DNA from: Austropuccinia psidii
Lineage: Eukaryota; Basidiomycota; Pucciniomycetes; Pucciniales; Sphaerophragmiaceae
Assembly: GCA_023105745.1 (NCBI GenBank)
Contig: JALGQZ010000001.1
Span: 61,047,937-61,111,936 of the forward strand
Direction: 5' to 3'
Length of the DNA stretch: 64,000 nt
Under the pieces are notes generated by a model, which saw only the letters and a list, made by a program, of their open reading frames with translations, was not told where the DNA came from and made no database searches. Positions 31,001-44,194 of the stretch are shown here, in pieces (positions within the stretch are counted from its first letter, which is position 1; the number at the start of each line of letters is the position of its first letter). The position numbers and the translations under genes are program-made.

Positions 31001-32849
31001 ATTAAGAAAATCTGAAGTTTTTCCTCCTATCTATTTCCATGAAATCGATACGGATTGTGGCTGCTACTTCAGGGTCATAAGCTGGATTGCTTTTGACATT
31101 GTTCAGTGGCCATCTACTGAGTCCATCTGCATTGGTGTGGATTCTGCCTTCCTTTGATATGATGGTCATATTGCCTCTATACTCTTGGATGGCTATTTGC
31201 CACCTCAGCATGTGTCTATTGGTAGTCTTCATGTTCAGTAAAGACTTCAAGGCTGTGCAGTCTGTGTAGACTTCAAAGACTGCACCCTCCAAATGATAAT
31301 GGAGTTTCTCCAGGTCCCAGACTAGGCATAGGCCTTTAGTCTGGGTGGTCCCATAGCTGGCTTCTGAATCTTTCAGTTTCCTAGAGATGTAGCATATTAC
31401 TCCCTCTCGTGATTCACCATCTACAATTTGTCTCTGGCAAAGGGCTGCCCCTCAGCCTTGGCTACATGCTGAATCTATGTATACCTTGAATGGTAGTTCA
31501 ACGTCAGGTAAGATGAGCACAGGTGCATTTGTGAGTTCATTTTTGATCCTCTCATATGCATCCCTCCTTTCATTTGTAATTTCAAAAACTACATCCTTTG
31601 AACATAACTTGTACAGACTACTAGTTATTTGGGCAAATTTCTGATGTGGTTTCTGTAGTAGCTAGCAAACCCAAGGAAATATTGCATCTCTTTGATGTTC
31701 TTTGGTACTGGTTTTAGCAGTAATGCTGCTACTTTGTTTTGCTCTATGGCCAAACTAAGGCGTAAGACTTTGTGTCACAGGGCCAGTAATTCTTGTTGGC
31801 CCAAACTGCACTTTTTAAGTGAAATTTTCAGATTAATGGGCGTGCACTTCCTTCGTACTCTGTATATGTACTGCAAATGTTCTTCCCATGTTTCTGAGTA
31901 TATAATGATTTAATTAATATATACTACCATGAAGCCTTCCAATATTTCTTCTTGAAATATTGTGTCCATCATCCTTTGGAAGTGGGCTTTTGCATTTTTG
32001 ATGCCAAATGGCATCCTGGTATACTCATATATGACCATATGGTGTATTATTCTGCGTAGTTTCATGGATTTTTGGTTTAACTCCATCCTGGTGGAAGCCT
32101 TTAATACAATCCATCTTGGTTATGTATTTGGATTTTGCCAGTTTGTCTAGGGCATGGGGTATCCTTGGTATAGAGTACCTGTCAGCTTTTTTGTAGTTAT
32201 TCAGGGCGCTGAAATCCCCACACAACCTAGATTTGCCATCATGCCAGGTGATAAAGACAGGAGTGGTGTTTTCCACTATTTCATTGTGTCCTATCTTCCT
32301 GATGACATCCATTTCTAGGAGTTCATTGATGTGTTCCTCAATTTCCTTCCTTGTTTCCAGACTTGCTGGGTATGGAGGTCTTTTCAGCATGGGTGGATAG
32401 GGTCTTTCCACATCCAGATATAATTCTATATCTGGACCTCTTATTTTGCCTAAGGGTACTTCACCAATGGCAAATGCTGGTATATTTTTTCTCAGCATCT
32501 TCAGTAAACTGAGTTTCTGTTTACTGGTGAGGGTACTGCTGAATTGGCCCTCCCTGAACTCATTCAGTAATTCTTCTAGAGGTTCGTGGGAAGATATATG
32601 GTATATGTCAAGTGACAATTTCTTTTCCTTGTTTGTACCAATAGTAATATTCCTATTTTCACTGTTGTAAATATCAACTCCATACATCCTCTGGTAGTAT
32701 GTTTCCACTAAAAGCCCTTGGATGTGGGCATCTTCAAGTACAACAAACTCTGGGTTGAGTCTGATATTACCTTTTCTATGGGGCATAATTATTGCTTTGA
32801 TAATTGTCCCAATGAAAGTCATCTTCCCTGATGCACTTTTGAAGTTCAT
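31001..32849 (-). pseudogene. Element B RT and RNase H
   Basis: RT starts in the 274-residue frame at 32849: YPPMLKRPPYPASLETRKEI, TTPVFITWHDGKSRLCGDF and KYITKMDCIKGFHQDGVKP. It then shifts frame near 32030. The catalytic YIDD (31910-31921) reads YIN-stop, which kills the enzyme. RNase H is readable near 31480-31000 ([20 protein letters not shown], then [14 protein letters not shown]). Ty3-type order protease-RT-RH-IN is kept. Confidence 0.88.
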
Positions 32850-33062
32850 TGTCTTGGTTGGAAAGAGTTTCTTTTCTCAATTTGGGAAGTGATGATCCGG
32901 ATACTTTCTGGCCACTATTGAGCAGTGTGCTCCACTGTCAATGATCAATGGGTGTTGAGAATTGTCTATGCAAACAGTCATCTTGGTGGCTTTCCCATTT
33001 ATATATCCCATTCCTTTAGTTGGTGTAGCTGGGAGGGTTTTGTTGCATCTTGTGTGTGTTTA
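32850..33062 (-). pseudogene. Element B protease
   Basis: Minus-strand reading gives QHPLIIDSGAHCSIVARK around 32960-32905. This is a retropepsin active site with DSG intact. It lies between the zinc-knuckle region of gag and RT. Frame breaks upstream separate it from gag. Confidence 0.78.
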
Positions 33063-36000
33063 CAAAGGTTTTTTGTTCTCAGTGTCTTGTGGCATGCCTG
33101 CTTCTAACTGTATATCCCAAATTTCTCGTGATGTTTCCTCTTGGTACTCCACTAGAAATTCCTCTCTTGTGTCTTGGTCTTTATCATATTGTTCTCTGAT
33201 GGCATCAGCATAGAGTCGATTCAGAATCTTCTGTGGGGAATTCCTCCTGTGGGACTTTCTCAATGGAATAGACTTTCTTCTTTGCCTTTTGACAGTTATT
33301 AGAATACTGGTCTGTTGAACCACAATTGTGGCAAGAATTTTTATTCTTAGCCACTTCTGCCACCCCTCCACTGGGTTTATCCTTTAATTCCACCCTGAAA
33401 CATTTGTCTTTGAAACCACTGCTTTTTTATGGGGAATATTTCCCTATATTTGTTATTTTCCTTATATCTTGTAAGGTATTTGCAATGTCATCTAGAGTGC
33501 AATTTTGGTTGTTTTTGCATTTTACAGCATTCCCTAGTTCTCCTGGCATTTGTGTCAGGATTTTGTGATTCCTCATCTGAATATTCATTTGAGAATCAAT
33601 GGCTTTAAGTCTTTTAGACTGTCTGAGACACCACTCATATGGATCTTTGTTCAGAGATACTTTTTATTTTCAAATGACATGGCCTTCTGCAATATCCAAG
33701 TACCATTGCTTTACTTTTGGATTATTTGACTCTTCCATCATGGCCAGTTTCTTCTGCCATGGATTTCTTTCATCTATGTGTACCAAATACTATCATGTTC
33801 TTTGAATTCTGTGTTGAGTCTAGCAGTAATCCAGTAGTCTGCTATGCTTGGTACATCAGTGAAGGGTCTATCAATATAATCAATGAGCTACATGTGATAA
33901 TATTATCCTGTTCCACAGAATTTGGGCCAGCCTGAGGCCTCTGGAAGCTGTTTTAAGGCTTTCTTATCAGAATAAGAAATATTTTCTCCATCCTGGTATT
34001 TAGATGGATATATTGCCTTATTCACCAATATGGCATCTAGTTTGATGTCATCTTGGTGATATGGATTATCCATAACATGGCACTGTGGTTGGGGCTTCAT
34101 GTTATGGTAGACATTAAAAAGTTTGTTTATGTCTTGATCCAGACAATACCTTTCCCTTTTGCTGTGATATTGCTCTTGAAGGACTTGATTCAGTCTTTTA
34201 TTGGTCTCTTCAGAGGCTTTTCTCAATTGAGCATGTCCCTCTTAAAGAGTTTTGACAATTTTGTCCATGGAGGTTGTTAATGCTTTCATCCTCTTATGGC
34301 TTTCCTGAAGTTCTGCAAACTGCTTTGGAGTTTTCTCAGAAAATACAGAAATTGTTACCCACAGTTCATCACTCTTTAAGCTACCCTCAGGTGTAACAAC
34401 ATTATGTTCAATCTGTGTAAGATGTGTCTATGAAAGCTTTGATAATATTACTATTAATCAACAGTGCTATGACTGTTCTTATGAAATATAATAATAAGAA
34501 TTATTATAACCACAATCAAATAATTAAAGAAGTTTTCTGTTTCTGTGTTATACAGCATCAGTGATTATAAAAGTAAGCAGTAATTTTCTACAAGAATGGA
34601 TTACAAGAAGAATTTATTAATAAGAACTTCTTTTATTAAAATAATAAAATTATTTTAATATATAATTATCTTTTAAAAGAAAAATTTTAAATATAACTCT
34701 TGAAGAAAGCTATTACTAGAGAAAAACTTTAAGAATTATGATAAATCAGTCACTATCAATCCAATGAACCTTTTAGAAGATAATGGTAGAGAGATTTGAC
34801 ATAGAATTGTGGATTCAATGGATCAAAACTGATTTATAACAAGAATACAACAATATATAGTTTATTTCTATGATTTAACAGCTTTATGATTGATTTCTGA
34901 AAGAATAAAATACTTGAGAAAATTTTTAACAAATACTTACTTATTGGCACTAAAGGTATATTTGAATAATGTGATGATTCGAAAAAAACAGCAAGAGGAG
35001 GACTCTTTTAAGTCTAAGACAGCTCATAGAGGCATGCCATAAAGCAAACTGAAAAACAAGTGAGTGATAAAAAAATAAAACCTTTTGGTTTATTGATTGC
35101 ATCATCTGTTGTAACATAAGATTATCATAATTACTTAATTGAGGCTTTTACGTGACTACCAAGCCATTTATAGTTAAGAATAAAAGGAGTAACAACTGTA
35201 AATCTTCTGTTATTTCAAAATGATCATTGATTTCTCAAATTGATCAATGTTATTGAAAATTTCATCACAGAATGTATTTTCTGTAAATTTTTAAAGATTC
35301 TGTGTTTCACCTGGAATCTTCAATAATAGACTGGAAGTAAAAGTTTTAATTTTACATATAAACATGTAATTATTTTTGGTTATTATATGAATCATACAGC
35401 TCTCAATTGGTCCTGAAGGTTTCAGAAAGATTCATTGAGAATTGTATTTTGAATGAATCTTTGAAGTTTTTACCTCATTTCTATGTAGAATTGCAAATAG
35501 CAGTATATGGCTGGTTTCTATGAGGTAAATGAATGGATACTAGTCCAAAAAGGGTTTTAATTATTTTTTTGGAGTTTATCCATGGAAAGCCATCAAAAAT
35601 TGACATGGTTACAGGAGTCTAAGTTGCTCTTTACCTCCTTGGCACATCAAAATAGCAGGTTAATTGCTATTTTCTTATGATTTACTGAAGTTGTAACATG
35701 GTAACCAAGTTTGAAAAAGGTTTTAATTTACTAATTGGGCCAAGCTCAGCCATGGATCCAAGCTTGGGAGCTGTCCACGCCTCTGAGGCCTCAGAAGTTG
35801 GGTACCCTGTCTCTCTTTGATGTCTTTTGTCCCCCTTGACTATTTTTCATGTCAAAATAGAAATTTAAGCTTAAGGTAAGATATCCACTATGGGTCTAAC
35901 AAAAGTGCATGTAAGAATACCATAATGTTAAGTGCCACAAACATGTATAACACTATTCTTAGTGTATATGTAACATGGGATTTCTCACATTCCCATTATT

Positions 36001-37456
36001 TTGGCGTGAAATTGAGGAAAACAAACATTTTCACAGATCTTTGATATGGTATTGATGATGTGGTATTGAAGTATTTTCAATATTACTACCTCAAAGAGTT
36101 TATTTGAGCTTATTCACTCTATGGAGCTACCCTATGTGAAATCTGTGTATAATCCACATCTGGCCTTAAATCCATGGATTTACTTGCTCAATAGAATGTT
36201 ATTCATCTTTTCTGAAACCAAAAAGGATTAATTTTGAATATATGCATGACTTATGAGTTATGCATGGTTCAGAATTTATTTTCACGATAATTGTGGCCTA
36301 TTTGGGTATGTAAAATATACCTCAAGGCTCACAATCTGGGTGGTGGTAATATTTCTATTAATGGGGTTACTGATTCTAAAAGTATGTACAACTATTTTGG
36401 GCTCTTGTGTACTTCTCTCACCAAGTCCAACAGCTTCTGGATCATTGGGTCTGACTCTTTCTGCCTTTGATTAAAAGAGGTCTTGTTTTTGCCCTTGTAT
36501 CCTTTTCTTCTCCTGGAAGCTACCTGGGATTGTGAAGAATGGTGACTCTCGCCTTAACTGATGGTTCCTGAATGCTGTGAATCCACTGGAGAGCTGGTTT
36601 GGCCTGGTCCTTGTAATCCTGAAGAAATCTGAGTATTCCCTGTCTGGGTCAGCTGTTCTTCTATAGCTTGGATAGTGGCTTGATTCTCCCTGTTCCTTTT
36701 TGCCCTCACCTCTACAAGTCTGAACTGCCTGGTGGGATTGCAACCTTTGGTGAATACCATAAGGCCTTTGAAGTCTATCCTTTAAGTCATACTTTCTGAA
36801 AGCTTGCTCCAAGTTATTCCCAGTGGGATGCTGGGTTGAACCTCTTGTTGTCCATCCTCCATTGAAAATAGTCTTTGAGGAGTTGGTGAAGCTGAAGAAC
36901 TTGATCAATATCCTTCCAGTCCCTGGTCTGAGGTTTCTGTTGAATTGGAATGTGAATGGCAGAGTGTGTATGGTTTCCCACAATGTCTTGCCATCCACCA
37001 CTGTGTCCAAGGTGTCCTCCTCCAGGTCTTCTGGTTCTGGACAAGCCTTCTCTGTCCTCCGGCTGGTTCCTTTGGAAGCCAAGGTTTCTGAGGTGTACAG
37101 GTGAAATATCAGTGTTTGCAAGCAGTTAACCACTTCATGTTCTTAGGGTATTTACCTTTGCCTGTGACTTGTACAAATTTGTTATCTACTGCTTTTGGAA
37201 ATTTTTCTTTAGAGGTTACAACTGGGTTGATGATTGTAATCTTCCCTGTACAAGTTGTTAAGGTTGGTTAACCTTGTATTGATGCAGAGTTTTGTGATTT
37301 TCTCTTTCTCTGAGTGGAAATTGGTGTCCACTTTTTGGCTGTGATAAGGCCTTCACTGTGCCTCTTTCCTTTGCCCTTGCTGCCCTCTAGCTCTGAGGGT
37401 GTCACTGGTGTGTTGGCCTGTGACTGGGTTTCTAGTGGTATGCAGCTTTCTTCCAC
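33063..37456 (-). pseudogene. Element B gag (split by a solo LTR)
   Basis: N-terminus at 37456 (MEESCIPLETQSQANTPVTP). A basic, Gln/Arg-rich part at 36880-36471 includes STQHPTGNNLEQAFRKYDLK and SPFFTIPGSFQEK. After the solo LTR (34416-36333) the capsid-side coiled coil KASEETNKRLNQVLQEQY and KALKQLPEASGWPKFCGTG follow. Near 33380-33060 is the knuckle CHNCGSTDQYSNNC, whose His position is Gln, then an acidic tail. Several frameshifts occur. The wording matches a recurrent rust gag (from memory). Confidence 0.82.
34416..36333 (-). repeat. Solo LTR of family A in the gag of element B
   Basis: On the plus strand TGTAAGATGTGTC to CTCAAGGCTCACA, 1,918 bp. Perfect 5-bp duplication ATCTG (34411-34415, 36334-36338). 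Orientation is opposite to the solo LTR at 28233. No gene inside. Confidence 0.94.
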
Positions 37457-38075
37457 TGAATCAGACAGGAAGAGAGGGCTTGATGTCAGTTTATACTTCT
37501 AAGGCTGTTTGCACGTCTAAGAATGGCCTCTGGGCAGTATATATCTATATTATGCCCTTGTATTATGATCGTTCAATTGAAATTAACAATTACACATCAG
37601 AAATATAGCTTATGGATATCTGGTACACTGTTTGTATACCAGTATCTCACAGATTAACTTGTAATTAGCAAGTAAAATAAAAAAACGTGGTTCTATACAG
37701 GGCAATTGAAATTATCAATAAGCCCAACCACGCCTATAATACTGTTGATTTTACAGTAAGAGGTGTCCTTTTTAATTGAAAAATGGGCAGTATTGATTGC
37801 TTAAAGTTTCAAAATATGTAAAACACACCAAAAATAAGAGTTGTTGTGGTGATTAAACCACGCAACAAGGCAATTAAAACAAAAAAAGCACTGTGGTATA
37901 TAGCATATATCACTCAAAAAGCAAATATAAGATATCTATTTTAATTCATTTTTGAAAGAAATAATTGCTAAAAAAAGAAACAAGAATGTCAGAAATAAAA
38001 GAATAATAAGAAAAAACTCACTTTTATGTGTGAAAAGGTCCGAGAAATCCAAAAAACACAGCCAGGCCCCCAAAA
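37457..38075 (-). other. Leader and candidate PBS of element B
   Basis: AT-rich leader between gag and the 5' LTR. Reading the minus strand from the LTR end, TTT is followed by TGGGGGCCTGGCTGTG (38072-38057). That is a TGG-starting stretch at the proper PBS distance, and it is shared with family A at 44183. Nothing else recognised. Confidence 0.6.
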
Positions 38076-39511
38076 TGTCAGGCTGAGTCTATGGTGAAGC
38101 TTATTAATAGCTATTTACAAGCTTTAACTATGACTTTGAGATGGTGAAAATAGTATAAAAGGTTTATTTTAATGATAATAAAGGTTAATAAAAAAATATT
38201 CAGGGTGTTAATATTCAGAAATAGGGGTGGTGAGCACTGTTGAAAGGCCTGGGTGCAACTTTGCCTGTTGGTTCACAATAATAAAGACTACAATTATTAA
38301 AATTAGACATATACCAGATTATTTTCCCAGATTTTAACTGTTCTTTACAGTTGTACTACGTACTATTTCAAGAGCAGGATGAGGAAACTTTTTCTGGTGG
38401 AGAAAAGGTCCCTTTTTATCCTGAAATTGGGCCAAAAAGGCTTATAGACCTTTCCACATAGAGGAAGTGAAGATTTCTCCCTTCGAAAGGCTGGCTTGTG
38501 GATTTCAAAAGGCCTTTATAGCCTGTATTGGGCTCAGATGTGGTTTCAAACCACATCTGGGAAGTTTTCAGCAATACAGGGTGAAAAATATCATCTGGGG
38601 ACCACATAGCCCTCTTCTGACGTGTATGACGCATAGAATGCTGTACAGAACCTGTACAGGACCCTAGGATTGACCAGACTATGAGGTGTTGAAGTATAAA
38701 CAGGATTATTCCTGTTTTTGACACCTCAAAATCGTAGTTATGGGAGAATATCCCACAGTCAGTCTGTATTGGTCTAACTGTTGTATTTTGACCTTAAAAC
38801 TGCCATAGCCTTGTCATTTTTTGAGATATCAAACTCACGGTGGGTTCATCTTGTAGCCTTGGATGTTTTCTACAAAATAGTTCCTTCTTTCATATTGTTA
38901 TCATTAAATCTTTGAAAGCCATGCCATGTACAAGGCTTTTTGTATATATGTATGATTTGCTTAAAATCTGTATGGAGCTTGTTTGCCCCATACCTTTTGG
39001 CCTAGATAAGATATGGGGAAATAGATGGCACCATCAGGTAGCCCTTATTGTGCTCTTTCCAAAAAGACCCTTCTTAAGGTATCTCACACTAAAGCTGTAG
39101 AAGTTGGATCAAAGGTGAATATTTTATCAACCCTTATTTGACTACATTTTGGTCATACCTTCTATAATTCTGGTTCTAACTCAATTTGGTTAGTACCATT
39201 GGATAGCCCTGACTTAGAGCTTCATTTTTAATACCCAATTTTTGGGGTGAAGCGTCCTCCTCTGGATTTCAGATGAGGTGAAAAATAATGTTTCTACTCA
39301 GCAACAACTTTGAGCAGAAATAACTTTGTTATTCCTTGTCCTATGATGGTGGAACTTGTATATTTGGAGAGAGGCAAGTTTCCTCTTTCTTTTGATACTT
39401 TTTTTAGCTGATTTAGATCAGCTCAATGGTTTGGTGGTATCTTGGCTCTACCATTGGTTTATGGTATTTGGCTGTCATGCTTGTGCTCTGGTTTGGAGTC
39501 ACAGGCTCACA
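38076..39511 (-). repeat. 5' LTR of element B
   Basis: Plus strand TGTCAGGCTGAG to GAGTCACAGGCTCACA, 1,436 bp, no insertion. It shows the uninterrupted site of the TRIM found in the 3' LTR (AAAAGGTCCCTTTTTATCC, about 38405). The candidate PBS on its lower side fixes it as the 5' LTR of a minus-strand element. Confidence 0.87.
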
Positions 39512-42260
39512 CTCATTGAAGGTAAAGGGAGAGTGTTTTTTGAGAAGGGAAGTGAGTGCAGTGATTTTTTTAAGTTAATTCTTGATAAAACAAAAATAGA
39601 AATTGGCAAAGCCAAGGAAAGATTGAAGAGCCTCGATGTTCATGGGCTGAGGCCAATTGATAATTTGCTGAACTTTTGAAGAATACATCTTGAGGCCATC
39701 ACTTGAAACAACATAGCCCATATATTCCCCACTTGAGGCATGGAATACAAACTTTGGGGATTTGGAAAGCAAGTTATTGTCCTTCAGTCTTTGGAGGACA
39801 GAGCCCACATGTTTGACATTTTCCTCCTCAGATCTGGAGAAGACCATAATATCATCTAGATAAACTACAACAAAATTATCCAAGAAATATTCAAATATAT
39901 CATTCACAATATTCTGGAAACAAGAAGGAGAATTGGTAAGGCCAAATTGAATAACTACCTTATTTGGTTCTAAAGGCAGGCAAGTGCTCATCCCCCTCCT
40001 TGATTCTCAGGAGATTATATGCACCAAGCAGATCTATCTTGGAGAATATAGTGGGCCTGTTGAATATGGTATCAAGCTGGTTCATAGGAGGAACAGGATA
40101 CCTGTTCTTCCTAGTAACAGCATTAAGTCTGTGGCAGTCAACACACAAGCAAAGGCCTCCATCCTTTTTCTTTACAAAAATTACAGGTGCTCCTGTTGAA
40201 GAGGAACTGGGACTTATGAAACCTTTCTCTACATTCTTTGAGATGTAGGCCTGCAGTGTTTCTGACTCTTGATTTGATAATGAGTAGATAACACCAACTG
40301 GAGGTAGAAGACCCTCAGGTTCAATATGATTATCACATGTGTGGTGTGGAGTAAGTTTCTCTGCTTTCACCTTGGAGAATACATCCAAATATTGGTGATA
40401 AGAAGCAGGGACTATCTTCAACACAGTTTCAATTTCTTCTGGAACTTCCTCCTCATCCCATTGCTCCTCCAGGAAGGCATGCAAATATAAAGGAGGAAGG
40501 TCCATTTTCCCTTGAAAGAGATGAAATGAGGATATAGCAACATCTTCTCTGGCATCTTTTATCTCTTTGAAGACTTCAGTTCTTGATTGAAGTAATAACT
40601 AACAGGGCTTGATGGAAGGGATATGGACATAAGAAGGAAGGGAAGTTGTTCTGAGTTCACCAACCAGAGCAACACTGTTGACAGCCATGGCAAAGGCATT
40701 ACTAGCATAATATCTAATACCACTAAAATCCTTATGACTAGAATCATAGGTGATCAATCCATTTTTCCAATAAATGTTAGGAGTACAATGGTAGAGGAAA
40801 TCTTAGCCCAATCTCAGGTCTTCTCCTTTGGGTTAGTCTATTTTAAAAAAGTCCCAATCAAAGCTTGGGAAGGAAGGAAATTCATCTACCCACTTGGTAT
40901 GATGGGTGATTAACAAGGCAGGGGATTAAGTTTAATCCAGAATGAAAAGAGGAATCTTTTCAGGGAACTCTGAAATAGTCAATGAGTACTTGAGAAAAAA
41001 ATTCTTTGCAATAAAAGAGTTTGTAGCACCAGATTCAATAAGAATACTATAAAGAAATATCAGAGACAAAAGAAAAAATAAGAAACTTTACATATTTCTT
41101 GACACTAGTATTCAGAGTGCACAATTGCACTCTTGAAGGATATAAGTGAGAACCATTGAACACATCATGATTCCCACTCAGGCTTTTCCCTGCTTGCTAG
41201 GGAAGCCTCTTGATGGCCCATTCTTGTTCTGAGGCCTCTTGAAAAATCTTTCAATTGGGTTCTTGCTACCACAATAAGTACATAGCGCTTCTTTGATCCT
41301 CCTCTCCTTTTCCAAACCAATTAATTTATTGTCCTTATTAAGCAGAGCAGCATGGGGCTTGTCCTTTGAAACTTAAAATTGCTTGCCCTTCCTGTTCTTC
41401 TTATGTTGAGCCCTTGAGAAATTGGATCCAGTAACTAGAGGCCTCTTTTCTTGATTACTTCCATTCTCCTTCTGTCTCTCATGGTATCTGGTATTTAATT
41501 CCAGGGTAATTTGCATGAGCTCTTGAAGAGTATTCAAGCTACGAGGGTGGGAAGCCAAATGTTCCAAAAGTCTTGATGCCAGTCCTCTTACATAATTATG
41601 CATATAAGCCCTTTCCACCCAATCTCCAATTCTTGACATAAAGCTCCTAAAATCAGCAATATACAAGGATACATGACCACTTTCCTTCATCCTCAAATTG
41701 TCTGACTCCTTTTCAGCTTTCCTGACTTCATTGGGATCACCAAACAGAGTGAATAATTGTGTTTCAAATAACTTCCAATTATTGAGGAGGTAGCAAAGAT
41801 CTTAATTGGAAATAGTTAAGAGGTAGGGTTCAATACATTTGCCAGCTCTACCAGTGAGAAAAAAAGTTGAATACAGAACTTTCTTCCTGTCAGAAAAGAA
41901 ATTTTCCGGATCATTATGGAAAATCAATTGGCATAATTGGATATATCCTTCAAGTTTATGGGCTTGAGTACCATCAAAAGGATCAGCTGCTTTCATTTAT
42001 GGAGTCTTGAAAGCAGGGGCTTTGGAGTTGTCCCTAGGGGCAGCTGCTTGAGAGGGTTGCCCATGATAGTAGCCATTTGCTCCATTATATTGAGGAGACT
42101 TAGATCAGATTGAGAGACAAGATGTTGATTAGTAGGGGCTAGATTAGAAACCTTGAGTACCTCCAGAGCATTTTCCAAAGCTTCTACAACTTCAGTTTCC
42201 CTAGAATCTTTGTCTTCCACAGACTCCTTGCCCTCTTCATCTTCAACTTCTCCTAGTCTT
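39512..42260 (-). pseudogene. Chromovirus C2 gag-protease-RT (decayed)
   Basis: Gag N-terminal part at 42220-41802, capsid part at 41696-41373 (ESGHVSLYIADFRSFMSRIG). The knuckle near 41280 reads CTYCGSKNPIERFF, so His is Asn and the last Cys is Phe. Protease near 41040 reads LIESGATNSFIAKNF: the catalytic Asp is Glu (codon 41033-41035). RT is in two frames: 40505-39960 (PPVGVIYSLSNQESETLQAY, then TIFSKIDLLGAYNLLRIKEG) and 39991-39575, with FVVVYLDDIMVFSRSEEEN where the YLDD is intact. RNase H and integrase are missing. Element B cuts it at 39512 and a family A LTR at 42261. Confidence 0.87.
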
Positions 42261-44180
42261 TGTGAGCCTTGAGGTATATTTTACATACCCAAATAGGCCA
42301 TAATTATCTTGAAAATGAATTCTGAATTATGCATAAGTCATAGTCATGCATATATCCAAAATTCATCATTTTTGATTTCCAAAAAGATGAATAATGTTTT
42401 ATTGAGTAAGTAAATCCATGGATTTAAGGGCAGATTTGGATTCTACACAAACCTTCACCTAGGGTAGCTCCATAGAGTGAATAAGCTCAAATTCACTCTT
42501 TGACGTGGTAATATGGAAAATACATCAATACCACATCATCAATACCACATAAAAGATCTGTGAAACGTTTTGTTCTGCTTCATTTCATGCCAAAATAATG
42601 TGAATGTGAGAAATCCATTGTTACATATACACTAAGAATAGTGTTATGCATGTTTTGCGCACTTGATATCATGGTATTCTTACATGGACGTTTGGTACAC
42701 CCATAGTGGATATCTCACTTAAAGCTTAAATTTCTATTTTGACGTGAAAAATAAGCATGGGGGACAAAAGACATCAAAGAGAGCCAGGGTACCCAACTTC
42801 TGAGGCCTCAGAGGCGTGGACAGCTCCAAAGCTTGGATCCATGGCTGATCTTGGCCCAATTAGTAAACTAAAACCCTTTGGGAACTTGGTTACCATGTTA
42901 CAACTACAGTACATCATAAGAAAATAGGAAATAACCTGCTATTTTGATGTGCCAAGGAGGTAAAGAGCTACTTAGACTCCTGTAACCATGTCAATTCTTA
43001 ATGAATTTCCATGGATAGACCCTAAAAGAGTCATTAAAACCCTTTTTGGACTTTTATCCATTGATTTATCTCATAGCAACCAGTTAAACACTGATATTTG
43101 CAATTCTACATAGAAATGAAGTCAAAACTTCAAAAATTCATGCAAAATACAATTCTTAATGAATATATCTGAAACTTTTGAGACCAATGGAGAACTGTAT
43201 TATCTATTGTACAACCAAAAATAATGACAGTTTTACTAGTAAAATTAAAAGCTTTAATGACAGTCCATTTTTGACTATTCTACATGAAACAATGAATCTT
43301 CAAAAATTCACAGTAATTACAACCTGTGATGTAATTGCCAATAGCATTCATAACTTTGAGAAATTAATGATGCTTTTGAAATAAAAGAAGATTTACAGAC
43401 GTTACTCCTTTTATTCCTAACCATATTGGGGTTGGTAGTCATGTAAAAGCATCAATTGAGTAATTATGATAATCTTACATGACAACAGATGATGCAATCA
43501 ATAATTCAAAAGGGTTTATTGTTTTATCACTCACTGGTTTTTCAGTTTCCTCCATGGAACGCCTCTGTGAGCTGTTGTTGACTTAAAAGAGGCCTCCTCT
43601 TGCTGTTTTGTCCAAGAATCATCTTATTATCCACTTATATCATTGTTACCAACAAGTCAGTATTATTTAAACTATTCTTAAGTTTTTTAATTGTTTCAGA
43701 ATCAATAAGAAAGACGTGAAATCATAGCATCCAACTATATATTGCTGTAATCCTGCTATAAATCATTTTCATCCCTTAAATCCACAATTCTACGTCAAAT
43801 TTCTATACTTATATCTTTCAATAAGTTCTTTGCAGTATAAGTGAGTCATTTATTTTTAATTCTTAAAGTTTCTCTCTAAAGTTATGTTTATTCAAGAATT
43901 ATCTTTATAATTATTCTTGCAAAAGATAGTTTTATATTCAAATAATTTTATCATTTTAATGAAAGAAGTTTTCATTCTTAAATTCTTCTAGTAATTGATT
44001 CTTGTAGACAATTGCTGCTTACTGTTTCATTCACTAGTAGTGTATAAAAGGTAAAAGAAATAATTCTTTAATTATTTAATTTTGGTTATAATAAAATTTT
44101 ATTATTATATTTTATAAGAACAGACATAGTTTTGTTGATTAATAGTAATATTGTTATCAGTTTCATAGACAAATATTACA
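42261..44180 (+). repeat. 5' LTR of a plus-strand family A element
   Basis: TGTGAGCCTTGAGG to GACAAATATTACA, 1,920 bp. It is followed by a PBS-like TGGGGGCCTGGC and a gag start, so it is a 5' LTR and not a solo copy. Lower flank GTCTT; no duplication found because the element is truncated on the right. Confidence 0.88.
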
Positions 44181-44182
44181 TT

Positions 44183-44194
44183 TGGGGGCCTGGC
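44183..44194 (+). promoter_or_regulatory. Candidate primer-binding site of family A
   Basis: TGGGGGCCTGGC starts two bases after the LTR. The same 12-mer follows the 5' LTR of element B after three T's. A PBS pairs with the 3' end of a tRNA (CCA), consistent with the initial TGG. The tRNA was not identified. Confidence 0.6.

Larger units (their letters stand above)
23867..39511 (-). mobile_element. Element B: Ty3 retrotransposon with nested insertions
   Basis: LTRs at 38076-39511 (5') and 23867-25946 (3') have the same orientation. In sense direction they start TGTCAGCCTGTGACTC-like and end CTCAGCCTGACA. Interior gag, protease, RT, RNase H and integrase lie in the normal Ty3 order on the minus strand. 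Three solo LTRs interrupt the interior; without them it is about 6.8 kb. A TRIM sits in the 3' LTR. The outer flanks (AATAA and CTCAT) do not form a target duplication and belong to different older elements, so the two ends may derive from two insertions joined by recombination. Confidence 0.82.

Noticed and set aside
36253..36474. Hydrophobic plus-strand frame
   Set aside because: Crosses the LTR/gag boundary; no coding support.
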